Counted from the stretch's first letter, positions 17,505 through 25,716 are shown. The stretch is DNA of 64,000 bases from Ulvibacterium marinum (GCF_003626755.1 NZ_RBCJ01000001.1:1116001-1180000); one strand, 5' to 3'. Numbers and translations: made by a program. The notes: generated by a model from the sequence alone, not told the origin.

Positions 17505-17698
17505 CGCGAGTCGCTTTTTTGGAATTTCTATCGTTCTTAATTGAACAAAAAATCAAGTTTAACACAGAATAACAACCCCTTTTATTCGTCGCTAATTTTT
17601 TAGTACGGATGAAACTGCTTTATTCTAAATTTTTATCTACCGCCGCTTTCGGAAATAGCGGTTACATGCAACCCTTCAAAAACAATATTGGGAATCGC

Positions 17699-19864
17699 AT
17701 GAAAATTGTATTCACATCATGGGCTTTTTTTGGACTAGTTGTAGTCGTTTCCGCCCAACAAAACCCAACAGATTCTTTGGAAGGAAAGAAGATAGCACTG
17801 GATGAGGTCTTTGTTTCGGCAATTCGCGTAACCAAGGAAACACCGGTTACTTTTTCCAATTTGAAAAAGGAGGAAATCGCTCCCAGAAACTTGGGACAGG
17901 ACATCCCCGTATTAATGAATTTTCTGCCTTCCGTAGTCACCACTTCCGATGCCGGAGCCGGGGTTGGCTATACCGGAATACGTGTTAGGGGAAGTGATGC
18001 AACACGGGTCAATGTCACCATTAACGGCATTCCCTATAATGATGCGGAATCGCAGGGAACCTTTTGGGTAAACATGCCGGATTTTGCCTCTTCTACGGAA
18101 AGTTTGCAATTGCAAAGGGGAGTAGGAACTTCTACAAATGGGGCAGGAGCCTTCGGGGCCAGTTTAAACCTCTTGACCGATGGGTTTTCCGAAGAGGCGT
18201 ATGGGCAAATTTCCAGTTCAATAGGAAGCTTTGCCACACTACGGAACAACATCAAGTTCAGTTCGGGACTGTTGAACGATAGGGTTGAAATTTCGGGGCG
18301 CTTGTCCAGAATTACCTCGGATGGCTATGTGGATAGGGCCTCGGCAGAACTCGATTCCTATTTTTTACAAGGGGCATTCAAAGATGACAATACCTTGATT
18401 AAAGCACTCCTTTTTGGTGGGCATGAAATTACCTATCAAGCATGGGAAGGTATTACCTCGGAACAACTTGCAACTGACCGGACCTTTAATCCCTCTGGTC
18501 AGTATACCGATGAAAACGGTAACATCCAGTTTTATGAAAATGAAGTGGACAACTATAAACAAGACCATGCACAATTGCTTTGGAACGAAAGCATTTCCGA
18601 AAATTGGAGTACGAATATTGCACTGCACTATACGCGTGGAAGAGGATTCTTTGAACAGTTTAGGGAAGACGATGATTTTGCCACTTATGGATTCGAACCG
18701 CTTACGGTCAATGGCGAGGAAGTGAATACAACAGACCTGATTAGAAGGCGTTGGCTGGATAACGACTTTTATGGGACCGTATTTTCCGTGAATCATAAGA
18801 AGAATAAATGGGATGTAATCCTTGGTGGAGGATGGAACAAATATGAGGGAGATCATTTTGGAGAGGTCATTTGGGCCCGTTTTGCCTCTAACAGTGAAAT
18901 TAGGGATAGGTATTATGATGATACCTCCGTTAAGACGGATTTTAACACTTTTGCAAAAGCCAACTATAAACTAAACCAAAAGTGGAGTCTATTCGGGGAT
19001 ATGCAATACCGGAGGGTCGGGTATGAAGCCAATGGCGAAGAAACCGGACTAGTTGATGATACCTTTAACTTTTTCAACCCTAAAGTGGGGTTGACCTATG
19101 ATTTGGACCGAAACAACAACTTCTATTTTTCCTATGCCAGGGCCAATAGGGAGCCCAATCGAAACGATTATGAAAATGGTAATCCCAGACCCGAAAAACT
19201 CAATGATTTTGAATTGGGTTGGCGCTATGTTTCCCCGGATATTCAGTTGAATACAAATGTCTATTACATGCGCTATAAAGATCAATTGGTACTTACCGGA
19301 GAACTCAATGACGTAGGTGCACCTTTGCGGGCCAACGTAGGGGACAGCTATCGTTTGGGCCTGGAAATAGATGCCAATGTTCAAATTGGAGACAAGTTTT
19401 GGTTGAGGCCAAACGCAGCCTTGAGCACAAATAAAAATCTTGATTTCGTATTTCAGGGAGATGGAGTTCTCCAAGATTTGGGCAATACCAATATTGCCTA
19501 TTCACCGAATTTGGTCATCGGAAATCAGTTGGGTTTTGCCCCTACGGAACAATGGCTTGTCTCTGCATTGACGAAGTATGTCGGCAAACAGTACATGGGC
19601 AATATTGATAGTGAAGTCTCTGTACTTAAGGCGTATTCCCAGACCGACTTGAACATCCAATATATTTGGGAAGTAAATACCTTTCTTAAGAGCATTACCT
19701 TCTCCGGGCTAGTGAACAATATCTTGGACCAGGACATTGTCTCCAATGGTTATTTTTTTACTTTCGATGATGACTCCTCGGGAAGCACTACTACATTTGA
19801 GGGTGCTGGATTTTACCCACAGGCAGGGATTAATTTTTTGTTAGGTGCCACGGTGCGGTTTTAA
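17699..19864 (+). CDS. TPP-riboswitch-controlled TonB-dependent receptor (thiamine or precursor uptake)
   Basis: A 721-residue outer-membrane receptor. I start it at the ATG giving a signal peptide (MKIVFTSWAFFGLVVVVSAQQ). An in-frame ATG 90 bases earlier would add a tail unlike a signal. There is no carboxypeptidase-like N-domain. The TonB box region (LDEVFVSAIRV) leads to the plug, with IRVRGSDATRVNVTINGIPY and NMPDFASS. The beta-barrel ends GINFLLGATVRF. The upstream TPP riboswitch is direct evidence that it imports thiamine, its phosphates or a moiety. Bacteroidota receptors of this kind (sometimes named Omr1) often precede pnuT, but here no transporter follows. A Pnu-type gene lies at about 9 kb. 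Confidence 0.92.
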   Translation: MKIVFTSWAFFGLVVVVSAQQNPTDSLEGKKIALDEVFVSAIRVTKETPVTFSNLKKEEIAPRNLGQDIPVLMNFLPSVVTTSDAGAGVGYTGIRVRGSDATRVNVTINGIPYNDAESQGTFWVNMPDFASSTESLQLQRGVGTSTNGAGAFGASLNLLTDGFSEEAYGQISSSIGSFATLRNNIKFSSGLLNDRVEISGRLSRITSDGYVDRASAELDSYFLQGAFKDDNTLIKALLFGGHEITYQAWEGITSEQLATDRTFNPSGQYTDENGNIQFYENEVDNYKQDHAQLLWNESISENWSTNIALHYTRGRGFFEQFREDDDFATYGFEPLTVNGEEVNTTDLIRRRWLDNDFYGTVFSVNHKKNKWDVILGGGWNKYEGDHFGEVIWARFASNSEIRDRYYDDTSVKTDFNTFAKANYKLNQKWSLFGDMQYRRVGYEANGEETGLVDDTFNFFNPKVGLTYDLDRNNNFYFSYARANREPNRNDYENGNPRPEKLNDFELGWRYVSPDIQLNTNVYYMRYKDQLVLTGELNDVGAPLRANVGDSYRLGLEIDANVQIGDKFWLRPNAALSTNKNLDFVFQGDGVLQDLGNTNIAYSPNLVIGNQLGFAPTEQWLVSALTKYVGKQYMGNIDSEVSVLKAYSQTDLNIQYIWEVNTFLKSITFSGLVNNILDQDIVSNGYFFTFDDDSSGSTTTFEGAGFYPQAGINFLLGATVRF

Positions 19865-19880
19865 ACTGTTCATAAACGTG

Positions 19881-19888
19881 TACATTTG
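19881..19888 (+). promoter_or_regulatory. -7 promoter box of the Gfo/Idh/MocA gene
   Basis: TACATTTG is an exact TAnnTTTG match 26 bases before the ATG. It indicates a promoter separate from the riboswitch transcript. Confidence 0.55.
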
Positions 19889-19914
19889 TTGAGAGCTATT
19901 TTAACAGAAACAAG

Positions 19915-20907
19915 ATGTCCGATAATAAAATAGATATGAAAACTATCCGTTGGGGTATTATAGGTTGTGGGGATGTAACGGAGATTAAAAGTGGACCGGC
20001 ATATCAAAATACGGAAGGTTTTGAACTGGTTGCCGTAATGCGACGGGATGTGGAAAAGGGCAAGGATTATGCCCAACGGCATGGTGTTCCCAAATTTTAC
20101 CCGGATGCGGATGACCTTATTTCGGATGATGAAATTGATGCCGTATACATCGCCACCCCTCCTGACTCACATAAGTCCTATGCGCTAAAAGTTGCCAAGG
20201 CCGGAAAACCCTGTTGTATTGAAAAGCCTATGGCACCCTCTTATGCTGATAGTTTGGAAATTTATGAGGCTTTCCAAGAGAAAAACATACCGTTGTTCAT
20301 TGCCTACTACAGAAGGTCACTTCCAAGATTTGATAAGGTTAAGGATTGGTTGGATAACCGCGCTATCGGTACGATAAGAACTATAAAGAGGCAACTCTTA
20401 AAGCCGGCTTCGGATTTGGATAAAAGTACTATGTACAATTGGCGCACCGATGCCAAAATTGCCCCGGGAGGGTATTTCGATGATTTGGCAAGTCATAGTT
20501 TGGATTTGTTTTGCCATCTATTGGGCCCAATTGTGGAGGCCAAGGGATTGGCTCTGAACCAACAGGGATTATATTCGGCCAAGGATGCCATAACTGCTTG
20601 CTGGGAACATGAAAGTGGTATAACTGGCTATGGAAATTGGAACTTTGGGAGTTATGAACATGAGGATTCGGTTGAAATAATCGGTGACGAAGGTAAAATC
20701 TCATTCTCTATCTTTCATGATAATCCCTTGGAACTGGAGAACGGACGAGGGAAGGAAACCTTGGAAATAAGCAATCCCAAACATATTCAACAATATCATG
20801 TGGCTAATATGAAAAGCCACTTATTGGATGAATATGTACATCCTTCCTTGGGAAGTTCAGGACTACATACCAGTTGGGTAATGGATAAGATTCTAGGGGT
20901 ATTATGA
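19915..20907 (+). CDS. Gfo/Idh/MocA family oxidoreductase
   Basis: A 330-residue NAD(P)-dependent oxidoreductase. The N-terminal Rossmann domain begins IRWGIIGCGDVTEIKSGPAY. The conserved segment CCIEKPMAPSYAD carries the EKP catalytic Lys motif. The C-terminal alpha/beta domain includes GGYFDDLASHSLDLFCHLLG, with the conserved Asp and His. Typical substrates are sugars or inositols; none is indicated here. The start is either this ATG or the second Met seven codons on. It has its own promoter box, so it need not share the thiamine control of the preceding gene. The convergent downstream lipoprotein stops nine bases away. Confidence 0.9.
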   Translation: MSDNKIDMKTIRWGIIGCGDVTEIKSGPAYQNTEGFELVAVMRRDVEKGKDYAQRHGVPKFYPDADDLISDDEIDAVYIATPPDSHKSYALKVAKAGKPCCIEKPMAPSYADSLEIYEAFQEKNIPLFIAYYRRSLPRFDKVKDWLDNRAIGTIRTIKRQLLKPASDLDKSTMYNWRTDAKIAPGGYFDDLASHSLDLFCHLLGPIVEAKGLALNQQGLYSAKDAITACWEHESGITGYGNWNFGSYEHEDSVEIIGDEGKISFSIFHDNPLELENGRGKETLEISNPKHIQQYHVANMKSHLLDEYVHPSLGSSGLHTSWVMDKILGVL

Positions 20908-20916
20908 AATAAACAT

Positions 20917-21354
20917 TCAATTGGAAATGATAACGCTATTTCCATTAAAGGAAGCACGATATTCCAACATGTCGTAGTACCGATTGCCATCGTCCGGTCT
21001 ATTCAACTGTTGTCCTGTAAATAGGCTGTATTCGTAATTCTCGCAAGAGCAGGTAGCCGTCTGTCCGTCCAATTCCATGGTAGAACAGTTATTTGGAGCA
21101 TGATTGGGACAACTGGCCTCAAAAGCCCTAAATTGATCGAACCCCACATTGATAACAAAAACACCTCGGGTTCCTACCCCCTGGGTAGGTATATAAACTG
21201 CATTTCCCACATTGGTCAAGGGACTGTACAAGGGGAGGTTCAAATTAATGTCAAATTGGAAACCGATTTCCTGTAAGAAAGGATTCCTATTAGTGCGATC
21301 GTTGTCACAAGAAAGTAAAAATGTTATAAAAACAATGCTCCAAATGCGCATCAT
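20917..21354 (-). CDS. Lipoprotein with a degenerate Rieske-like domain
   Basis: A 145-residue predicted lipoprotein. The N terminus MMRIWSIVFITFLLSCDND is a lipobox signal with Cys at the cleavage site. The C-terminal half has the layout of a Rieske [2Fe-2S] fold: FEASCPNHAPNN, about 17 residues, then CSCENYEYSLFTGQQL, close to the usual C-x-H...C-x-x-H-x-x-x-F-x-x-x-x-G. The first motif is C-x-x-H, and the second has Cys-x-Cys with Glu-Asn where His is expected. Cluster binding is therefore doubtful. The longer frame upstream has no signal and is rejected. Function unknown. Confidence 0.72.
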   Translation of the reverse strand: MMRIWSIVFITFLLSCDNDRTNRNPFLQEIGFQFDINLNLPLYSPLTNVGNAVYIPTQGVGTRGVFVINVGFDQFRAFEASCPNHAPNNCSTMELDGQTATCSCENYEYSLFTGQQLNRPDDGNRYYDMLEYRASFNGNSVIISN

Positions 21355-21403
21355 AGTGTAAGGTCCATTTGAATAATCAGCACAAAGTTGAACAAAAATT
21401 ATG

Positions 21404-21411
21404 TATCTTTG
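21404..21411 (+). promoter_or_regulatory. -7 promoter box of greA
   Basis: TATCTTTG matches TAnnTTTG. Transcription would begin a few bases before the leader hairpin that precedes greA, giving a leader of about 70 bases. Confidence 0.6.
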
Positions 21412-21415
21412 CGTT

Positions 21416-21464
21416 AAATCCTCTCTAAAAAAGCCGGGTACGTCGCGGTCTAAGTAGAGGATTT
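21416..21464 (+). promoter_or_regulatory. Long-stem leader hairpin upstream of greA
   Basis: AAATCCTCT (21416-21424) and AGAGGATTT (21456-21464) form a perfect 9-bp stem. The 31-base loop contains a GC-rich core with an internal CCG/CGG pairing. The right arm ends in TTTT, like a terminator. It sits between the promoter box and the greA start, so it could attenuate transcription or yield a short leader RNA. Confidence 0.5.
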
Positions 21465-21489
21465 TCCTATTTAATAAAACGATGAAGTT

Positions 21490-21966
21490 ATGAGTAGCGT
21501 ATCTTACTATACAGCAGATGGACTTAAAAAATTGAGAGAAGAGCTGAGCCATCTCAAAGACGTGGAACGCCCCAAAGCGTCTCAGGCCATTGCCGAGGCT
21601 AGGGATAAAGGGGATTTATCAGAAAATGCCGAATACGATGCGGCAAAGGAAGCACAAGGATTATTGGAACTTAAAATATCCAAATTAGAGGAAACTCTGG
21701 CCAATGCAAGGTTGATAGATGAATCACAGTTGGATACTTCCAAGGTGTTGGTGCTGTCCACGGTAAAATTAAAGAACCAGGCGAATGGTATGGAAATGAA
21801 GTATACCTTGGTAGCTGAAAGTGAAGCTGATCTGAAAACCGGAAAGATATCTGTAAGCTCTCCCATTGGCAAAGGACTATTGGGTAAGGAGGTAGGCGAT
21901 ACCGCAGAAATAACTGTACCCAACGGCACTTTAAAATTTGATGTTCTGGAGATTACTAGAGATTAA
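21490..21966 (+). CDS. greA: Transcription elongation factor GreA
   Basis: A full-length 158-residue GreA, which stimulates RNA polymerase to cleave backtracked transcripts. The N-terminal coiled coil contains GLKKLREELSHLKDVERP and the conserved acidic tip DKGDLSENAEYDAAKE, with the catalytic Asp and Glu. The C-terminal FKBP-like domain has SPIGKGLLGKEVGDTAEITVP. The start follows a structured leader. The three-codon frame ATG-AAG-TTA-TGA ends in the greA start (ATGA), which may be chance. A HIT-family gene follows after 33 bases, probably in the same transcript. Confidence 0.97.
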   Translation: MSSVSYYTADGLKKLREELSHLKDVERPKASQAIAEARDKGDLSENAEYDAAKEAQGLLELKISKLEETLANARLIDESQLDTSKVLVLSTVKLKNQANGMEMKYTLVAESEADLKTGKISVSSPIGKGLLGKEVGDTAEITVPNGTLKFDVLEITRD

Positions 21967-21999
21967 CATAGAACCTTACAGGTTTCAACGTAACATTAT

Positions 22000-22389
22000 A
22001 TGTCAAGCATTTTCACCAAGATTATCAAGGGAGAGATTCCATGTTACATGATAGCCGAGGACGAGGACTATTTTGCTTTTTTGGACATCAATCCCAACTC
22101 CAAAGGCCATACACTTTGTGTCCCCAAAAAAGAAGTGGACAAAATTATGGATTTGGATGAAGAGACCTATATGGGCCTTATGGCATTTTCCAGAAAAGTA
22201 GGCATGGCCATTGAAGCAGCAATAGATTGTAAAAGAGTAGGGCTTACCGTAATCGGGTTGGAAGTACCCCATGTACATGTGCATTTGATTCCCTTGCAGG
22301 GGATGAGGGATGCCACTTTTCAAAACAAGATAGCCTTGACCCCGGGAGAATTTGAAGCCATAGCGCAAAGTATTCGCTCTAGAATGTGA
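22000..22389 (+). CDS. HIT family nucleotide-binding protein
   Basis: A 129-residue histidine-triad protein of the Hint/PKCI branch, hydrolysing nucleoside phosphoramidates or related nucleotides. The opening SIFTKIIKGEIPCYMIAEDE and the triad HVHVHLIPLQ are diagnostic. It follows greA closely, likely in one operon, an arrangement I believe is common in flavobacteria. The 3' end overlaps by 11 bases with the convergent zinc-ribbon gene. Confidence 0.95.
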   Translation: MSSIFTKIIKGEIPCYMIAEDEDYFAFLDINPNSKGHTLCVPKKEVDKIMDLDEETYMGLMAFSRKVGMAIEAAIDCKRVGLTVIGLEVPHVHVHLIPLQGMRDATFQNKIALTPGEFEAIAQSIRSRM

Positions 22390-22735
22390 TGCCCCCTTCC
22401 ATGTATAGATATACGCCTGCACCTATGGACACCGCCAATAGCAGTATTAATATATAGAATAGCGATGTAAACTGTATCGAGGTTTTATGTGGAGTCGCCA
22501 TTTTTTGATAGTAATCGAAGATTTTTTCAATATCGTCCGTCCAGTTTACTGGATAGATTATGGAATTACATTTTTTACATTGGATTTGGTGGGTAACCTC
22601 ATTGGTAGTCCTGTGGATTAATTTACCATAGGTGTGTTTTTGAAAAAAAGTGATTTTCATATCCTGATTAAAACATTCCGGGCAATTGTTGGTTATATCC
22701 GCTTCCTTTATGGTCACTAACTTTTCTTTTGACAT
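22379..22735 (-). CDS. Zinc-ribbon protein with a C-terminal membrane anchor
   Basis: A 118-residue protein. The N-terminal half has two CxxC pairs (NNCPECFN and QCKKCNSI) about 38 residues apart, a zinc ribbon. The C terminus has one hydrophobic helix (LFYILILLLAVSIGAGVYLY), so the protein should be a tail-anchored membrane protein with the ribbon in the cytoplasm. It begins two bases after the stop of the upstream sensor kinase, which implies co-expression. No family name is recognised; it could serve the kinase as an adaptor. Confidence 0.65.
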   Translation of the reverse strand: MSKEKLVTIKEADITNNCPECFNQDMKITFFQKHTYGKLIHRTTNEVTHQIQCKKCNSIIYPVNWTDDIEKIFDYYQKMATPHKTSIQFTSLFYILILLLAVSIGAGVYLYMEGGITF

Positions 22736-22737
22736 AA

Positions 22738-23886
22738 TTACTGGTTTACTCTTAAGGATATCTGCATTATGGTGCCCTCTTTATTAGAAGAAAGGACTCT
22801 AATTTTTCCTTTGTGATATTCTTCCACAATTCTTTTAACAAGTGATAGGCCCAACCCCCAGCCTCTTTTTTTGGAGGTCACCCCTGGATTAAAAATGGTC
22901 TGGTAATCGCTTTTTGGAATACCATGACCCGTATCCGCGACCAATATGTTTACATATTTACCATCGGGTATTATCTCCAAAGCTATATTTCCACGGCCCT
23001 TCATGGCATCAATGCCATTCTTTACCAGATTCTCTATGGTCCAATTATAAAGAGAAGGATTTAAAAGGACGGATATGTTATCCACTTTGGTATCAAATGA
23101 AAAATGGATAAGTTTAGAGCTCCTTAGCTTCAAGTACTCAAATGCATCCTTAGTCTCTTTAACAATATCATGGGGTTTTAATTCCGGTAAGGAACCTATT
23201 TTGGAAAAACGTTCTGTAATGGTTTCCAGTCGGGATATGTCCTTTTCTATTTCCAGGGTGATATCAGGGTTTATACTTTCATTCTTTAATAATTCGTTCC
23301 ACCCCAAAAGGGAGGAAAGAGGGGTGCCTATCTGGTGCGCCGTTTCTTTGGCCATACCTGCCCAGAGCTTGTTTTGCTCAGAGGCTTTGTTAGTCTTAAA
23401 GAAGAAGAATATAACAGCTGCGAACAAAAAGATGATGAGCAGCAAGGCTATCGGATAGTATTTCAATTTGTTCAACACTTCAGAATTCCCGTAATATAAA
23501 GTTGCCAGATGTTCCCCTTGTTGGTCTATGAAAATTGGGGTGTTTTCATCCTGAAACTTTTTTATCTTTCCTTTCAAGTATATGGAATCGTTGACCATGT
23601 CCTCGGGCATGTTATTGGTTTTAATGGAACCGTCCTTGTTTACCAGGATCATGGGTGTTGAGGAATTATTTTGCAGCACTTTTATGGTAAGATTGCCCAG
23701 ATCCATATCCTCTGAGGACTGTAGAAGTTCGGATTGGGCGGTGGCCCAAATTTCCATTTTAGATCGTTCTTCCTCCTTAAATTTCTTGAAAAAACTATTG
23801 GTATTCCACAGGATCAAACTCACGATTACAAATGCGGAAACCAACAAAATGAGGTTGGGCGTTCTCTTTTTCGGATTAAAATTCAT
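22738..23886 (-). CDS. Membrane sensor histidine kinase without an adjacent regulator
   Basis: A 382-residue kinase. TM helices at about residues 12-30 and 145-165 flank a periplasmic sensor of about 110 residues. The phospho-acceptor is His184 in AKETAHQIGTPLSSLLGW; the H-x-x-G-T-P-L form is a HisKA variant. The HATPase domain has NLVKNGIDAM, ADTGHGIP and GWGLGLSLVKRIV. No response regulator gene adjoins it. The downstream zinc-ribbon membrane protein is two bases away and may be functionally linked. Confidence 0.9.
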   Translation of the reverse strand: MNFNPKKRTPNLILLVSAFVIVSLILWNTNSFFKKFKEEERSKMEIWATAQSELLQSSEDMDLGNLTIKVLQNNSSTPMILVNKDGSIKTNNMPEDMVNDSIYLKGKIKKFQDENTPIFIDQQGEHLATLYYGNSEVLNKLKYYPIALLLIIFLFAAVIFFFFKTNKASEQNKLWAGMAKETAHQIGTPLSSLLGWNELLKNESINPDITLEIEKDISRLETITERFSKIGSLPELKPHDIVKETKDAFEYLKLRSSKLIHFSFDTKVDNISVLLNPSLYNWTIENLVKNGIDAMKGRGNIALEIIPDGKYVNILVADTGHGIPKSDYQTIFNPGVTSKKRGWGLGLSLVKRIVEEYHKGKIRVLSSNKEGTIMQISLRVNQ

Positions 23887-23980
23887 CCAATGGGCTTATT
23901 ATATTTAAAGATAACGCAATTTGACAAACTATGGTGTGCAAAGACTTTGAACACCTGTTTTAAATAGGAGGTAAATTGGC

Positions 23981-23988
23981 TACATTTG
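23981..23988 (+). promoter_or_regulatory. -7 promoter box of the flavin reductase gene, very close to the start
   Basis: TACATTTG matches the consensus and ends seven bases before the ATG. Transcription should start at or within a few bases of the start codon, so the mRNA may be leaderless or nearly so. Confidence 0.5.
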
Positions 23989-23995
23989 TAAGGCA

Positions 23996-24877
23996 ATGGC
24001 AGAGATGGTTTCCATACTTCCAGGAGAGGTTTCTACAAATCGATTACATCACTATTTACTGGGAGCAGTGGGTCCTAGGCCTATTGCTTTTGCAAGTACA
24101 AAAGATGATAAGGGAAGGCCAAATTTGTCTCCGTTCAGTTTTTTTAATGTGTTCAGTGCCAATCCTCCGGTCTTGATTTTTTCACCGGCCCGTAGGGTTA
24201 GGGACAATACCACCAAACATACTCTGGAAAATGTTCTGAAGATACAAGAAGTGGTCATCAACATTGTAAACTATACTATGGTGCAGCAAATGTCCTTGGC
24301 CAGTACCGAATATGCCGAAGGGGAGAACGAGTTCATTAAGGCAGGCCTCACTATGTTGGAATCCGATATGGTAGAGCCCTATCGAGTGGCCGAATCGCCG
24401 GTACAGTTTGAATGTAAAGTGAACAAGGTAGAGCCTTTGGGAAAGAATGGTGGAGCTGGAAATCTCATCTTTTCCGAAGTAGTGAAAATTCACATGGATG
24501 CCTCAATTTTGGATGAAAATGGAAATATTGACCCTTACAAGATAGACCAGGTCGCACGTATGGGGGGCAATTGGTACACTAGGGCCGTAGAGGGACTTTT
24601 TGAAGTTCCCAAGCCCCTTGCAACCTTGGGTATTGGTATAGATAAAATCCCAGAGAATATTCGGTTGAGTGAAATACTTACTGGAAATGATTTGGGAAAG
24701 TTGGGAAATGTACAAGAAATTCCATCTCTCGAAGAAATAGCCGCATTTAAACAAGATAATATAGGGTTGCAATCCATTGTGGATGACCAAAATCGTAATA
24801 AACTACATGTAATGGCCCAGGAATATTTAAATAAAAATGATGTACTTTCCGCCTGGAAAATTCTATTGGCTCTATGA
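23996..24877 (+). CDS. Flavin reductase family protein (FMN-binding split barrel)
   Basis: A 293-residue flavoprotein of the flavin reductase-like family. The N-terminal half has the characteristic HYLLGAVGPRPIAFASTKDDKGRPNLSPFSFFN pattern (read in parts: LGAVGPRPIAF, GRPNLSPFSFFNV), PARRVRDNTTKHT and VVINIVNYTMVQQM. The C-terminal extension beyond residue 210 is rich in charged residues and lacks a known domain. Substrate unknown; members reduce FMN or act in redox steps of degradation pathways. The ATG lies seven bases after a promoter box. The next gene overlaps by four bases (ATGA). Confidence 0.88.
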   Translation: MAEMVSILPGEVSTNRLHHYLLGAVGPRPIAFASTKDDKGRPNLSPFSFFNVFSANPPVLIFSPARRVRDNTTKHTLENVLKIQEVVINIVNYTMVQQMSLASTEYAEGENEFIKAGLTMLESDMVEPYRVAESPVQFECKVNKVEPLGKNGGAGNLIFSEVVKIHMDASILDENGNIDPYKIDQVARMGGNWYTRAVEGLFEVPKPLATLGIGIDKIPENIRLSEILTGNDLGKLGNVQEIPSLEEIAAFKQDNIGLQSIVDDQNRNKLHVMAQEYLNKNDVLSAWKILLAL

Positions 24878-25677
24878 AAAGGATTCAACTATTCGAATTT
24901 GAAGATTTTAACTGGTTTCCCAATTGGCTTAGAAATTGTATGACCAATCTGATAGTGGTTTTACAAAGGATGATGGGAACCCCGGAGGCGTTGGCAAGCT
25001 TGATTGCCGGTATAGTTCAGGACACAAAAATATCCCGCATTGTGGATATGGGCTCGGGTTCGGGAGGGGCCATGCCCGAAGTATTTAAAATTCTACGAGC
25101 AAAACAAGGTTTGGAAAATGTAGAATTGATAATGACGGATTTGTATCCCAACAAAGAGTTTATCCAAAGATTCAATAATACTCCCGAAACAGGGATAAGT
25201 TATTATGAAAATCCTGTGGATGCTACTAATATCGCCGCGGCTCCTGAGGGTCTCAAAACCATGGTCAACAGTTTTCATCATATGCCTCCCAAGGAAGCTA
25301 GAAAAATATTGAAGTCCGCTCAGGAAAACAACCAACCTTTATTGATTTATGAGTTGGGGGAAAACAATATCCCACTCTTGATTTGGTGGATATTGTTGCC
25401 CATTAGCCTTACTATACTCATGGTTATGGTCCTTTTTATGACTCCCTTTGTAAAACCTCTCACTTGGAAACAGCTGGTATTTACCTATTTGATACCTATT
25501 ATTCCTATATGCTATGCATGGGATGGGCAAGCTTCATTGCCTAGAATATATAGCTTTGCTGATTTGGATAAATTACTCGATGGGTTGAACAAAGAAAATT
25601 ATACTTGGGAAAAAGGATACGCCAAAGATAAAAAAGGCAAGAAAAAGGGAACCTACCTCATGGGAATTCCGCAATAG
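24874..25677 (+). CDS. Membrane-associated SAM-dependent methyltransferase-like protein
   Basis: A 267-residue protein with a class I methyltransferase core. Motif I reads IVDMGSGSGGAMPEVF (about residues 49-64), followed by VELIMTDLYPN and a motif-IV-like MVNSFHHMPP. After the core, two hydrophobic helices (LIWWILLPISLTILMVMVLF and LVFTYLIPIIPICY) interrupt the C-terminal part, so the enzyme is probably membrane-bound and may act on a lipid or quinone. It overlaps the flavin reductase gene by ATGA, which suggests a common pathway. The C terminus is lysine-rich (KDKKGKKKGTY). Confidence 0.75.
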   Translation: MKRIQLFEFEDFNWFPNWLRNCMTNLIVVLQRMMGTPEALASLIAGIVQDTKISRIVDMGSGSGGAMPEVFKILRAKQGLENVELIMTDLYPNKEFIQRFNNTPETGISYYENPVDATNIAAAPEGLKTMVNSFHHMPPKEARKILKSAQENNQPLLIYELGENNIPLLIWWILLPISLTILMVMVLFMTPFVKPLTWKQLVFTYLIPIIPICYAWDGQASLPRIYSFADLDKLLDGLNKENYTWEKGYAKDKKGKKKGTYLMGIPQ

Positions 25678-25716
25678 GCTTTAATAAAAAAGAACACAAT
25701 ATAAACGATAGAGATT

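Noticed and set aside
17609-17698. Earlier ATG for the thiamine receptor
   Set aside because: The added 30 residues do not form a signal peptide, while the ATG at 17699 gives one directly and has a GGGA site upstream.
21483-21494. Three-codon frame ATG-AAG-TTA-TGA ending in the greA start
   Set aside because: It is too short and simple to separate from chance, and no known leader peptide function fits.
21355-21552. N-terminal extension of the Rieske-like lipoprotein, overlapping the greA leader
   Set aside because: The extension would precede a clear lipobox signal peptide and would cover the greA promoter on the other strand.
23976-24176. A TTG frame preceded by a perfect AGGAGG (23967-23972), overlapping the flavin reductase gene in another frame
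   Set aside because: The product shows no domain, and the other frame carries clear flavin reductase motifs. The SD-like match is probably chance in this phylum, where SD sequences are weak.
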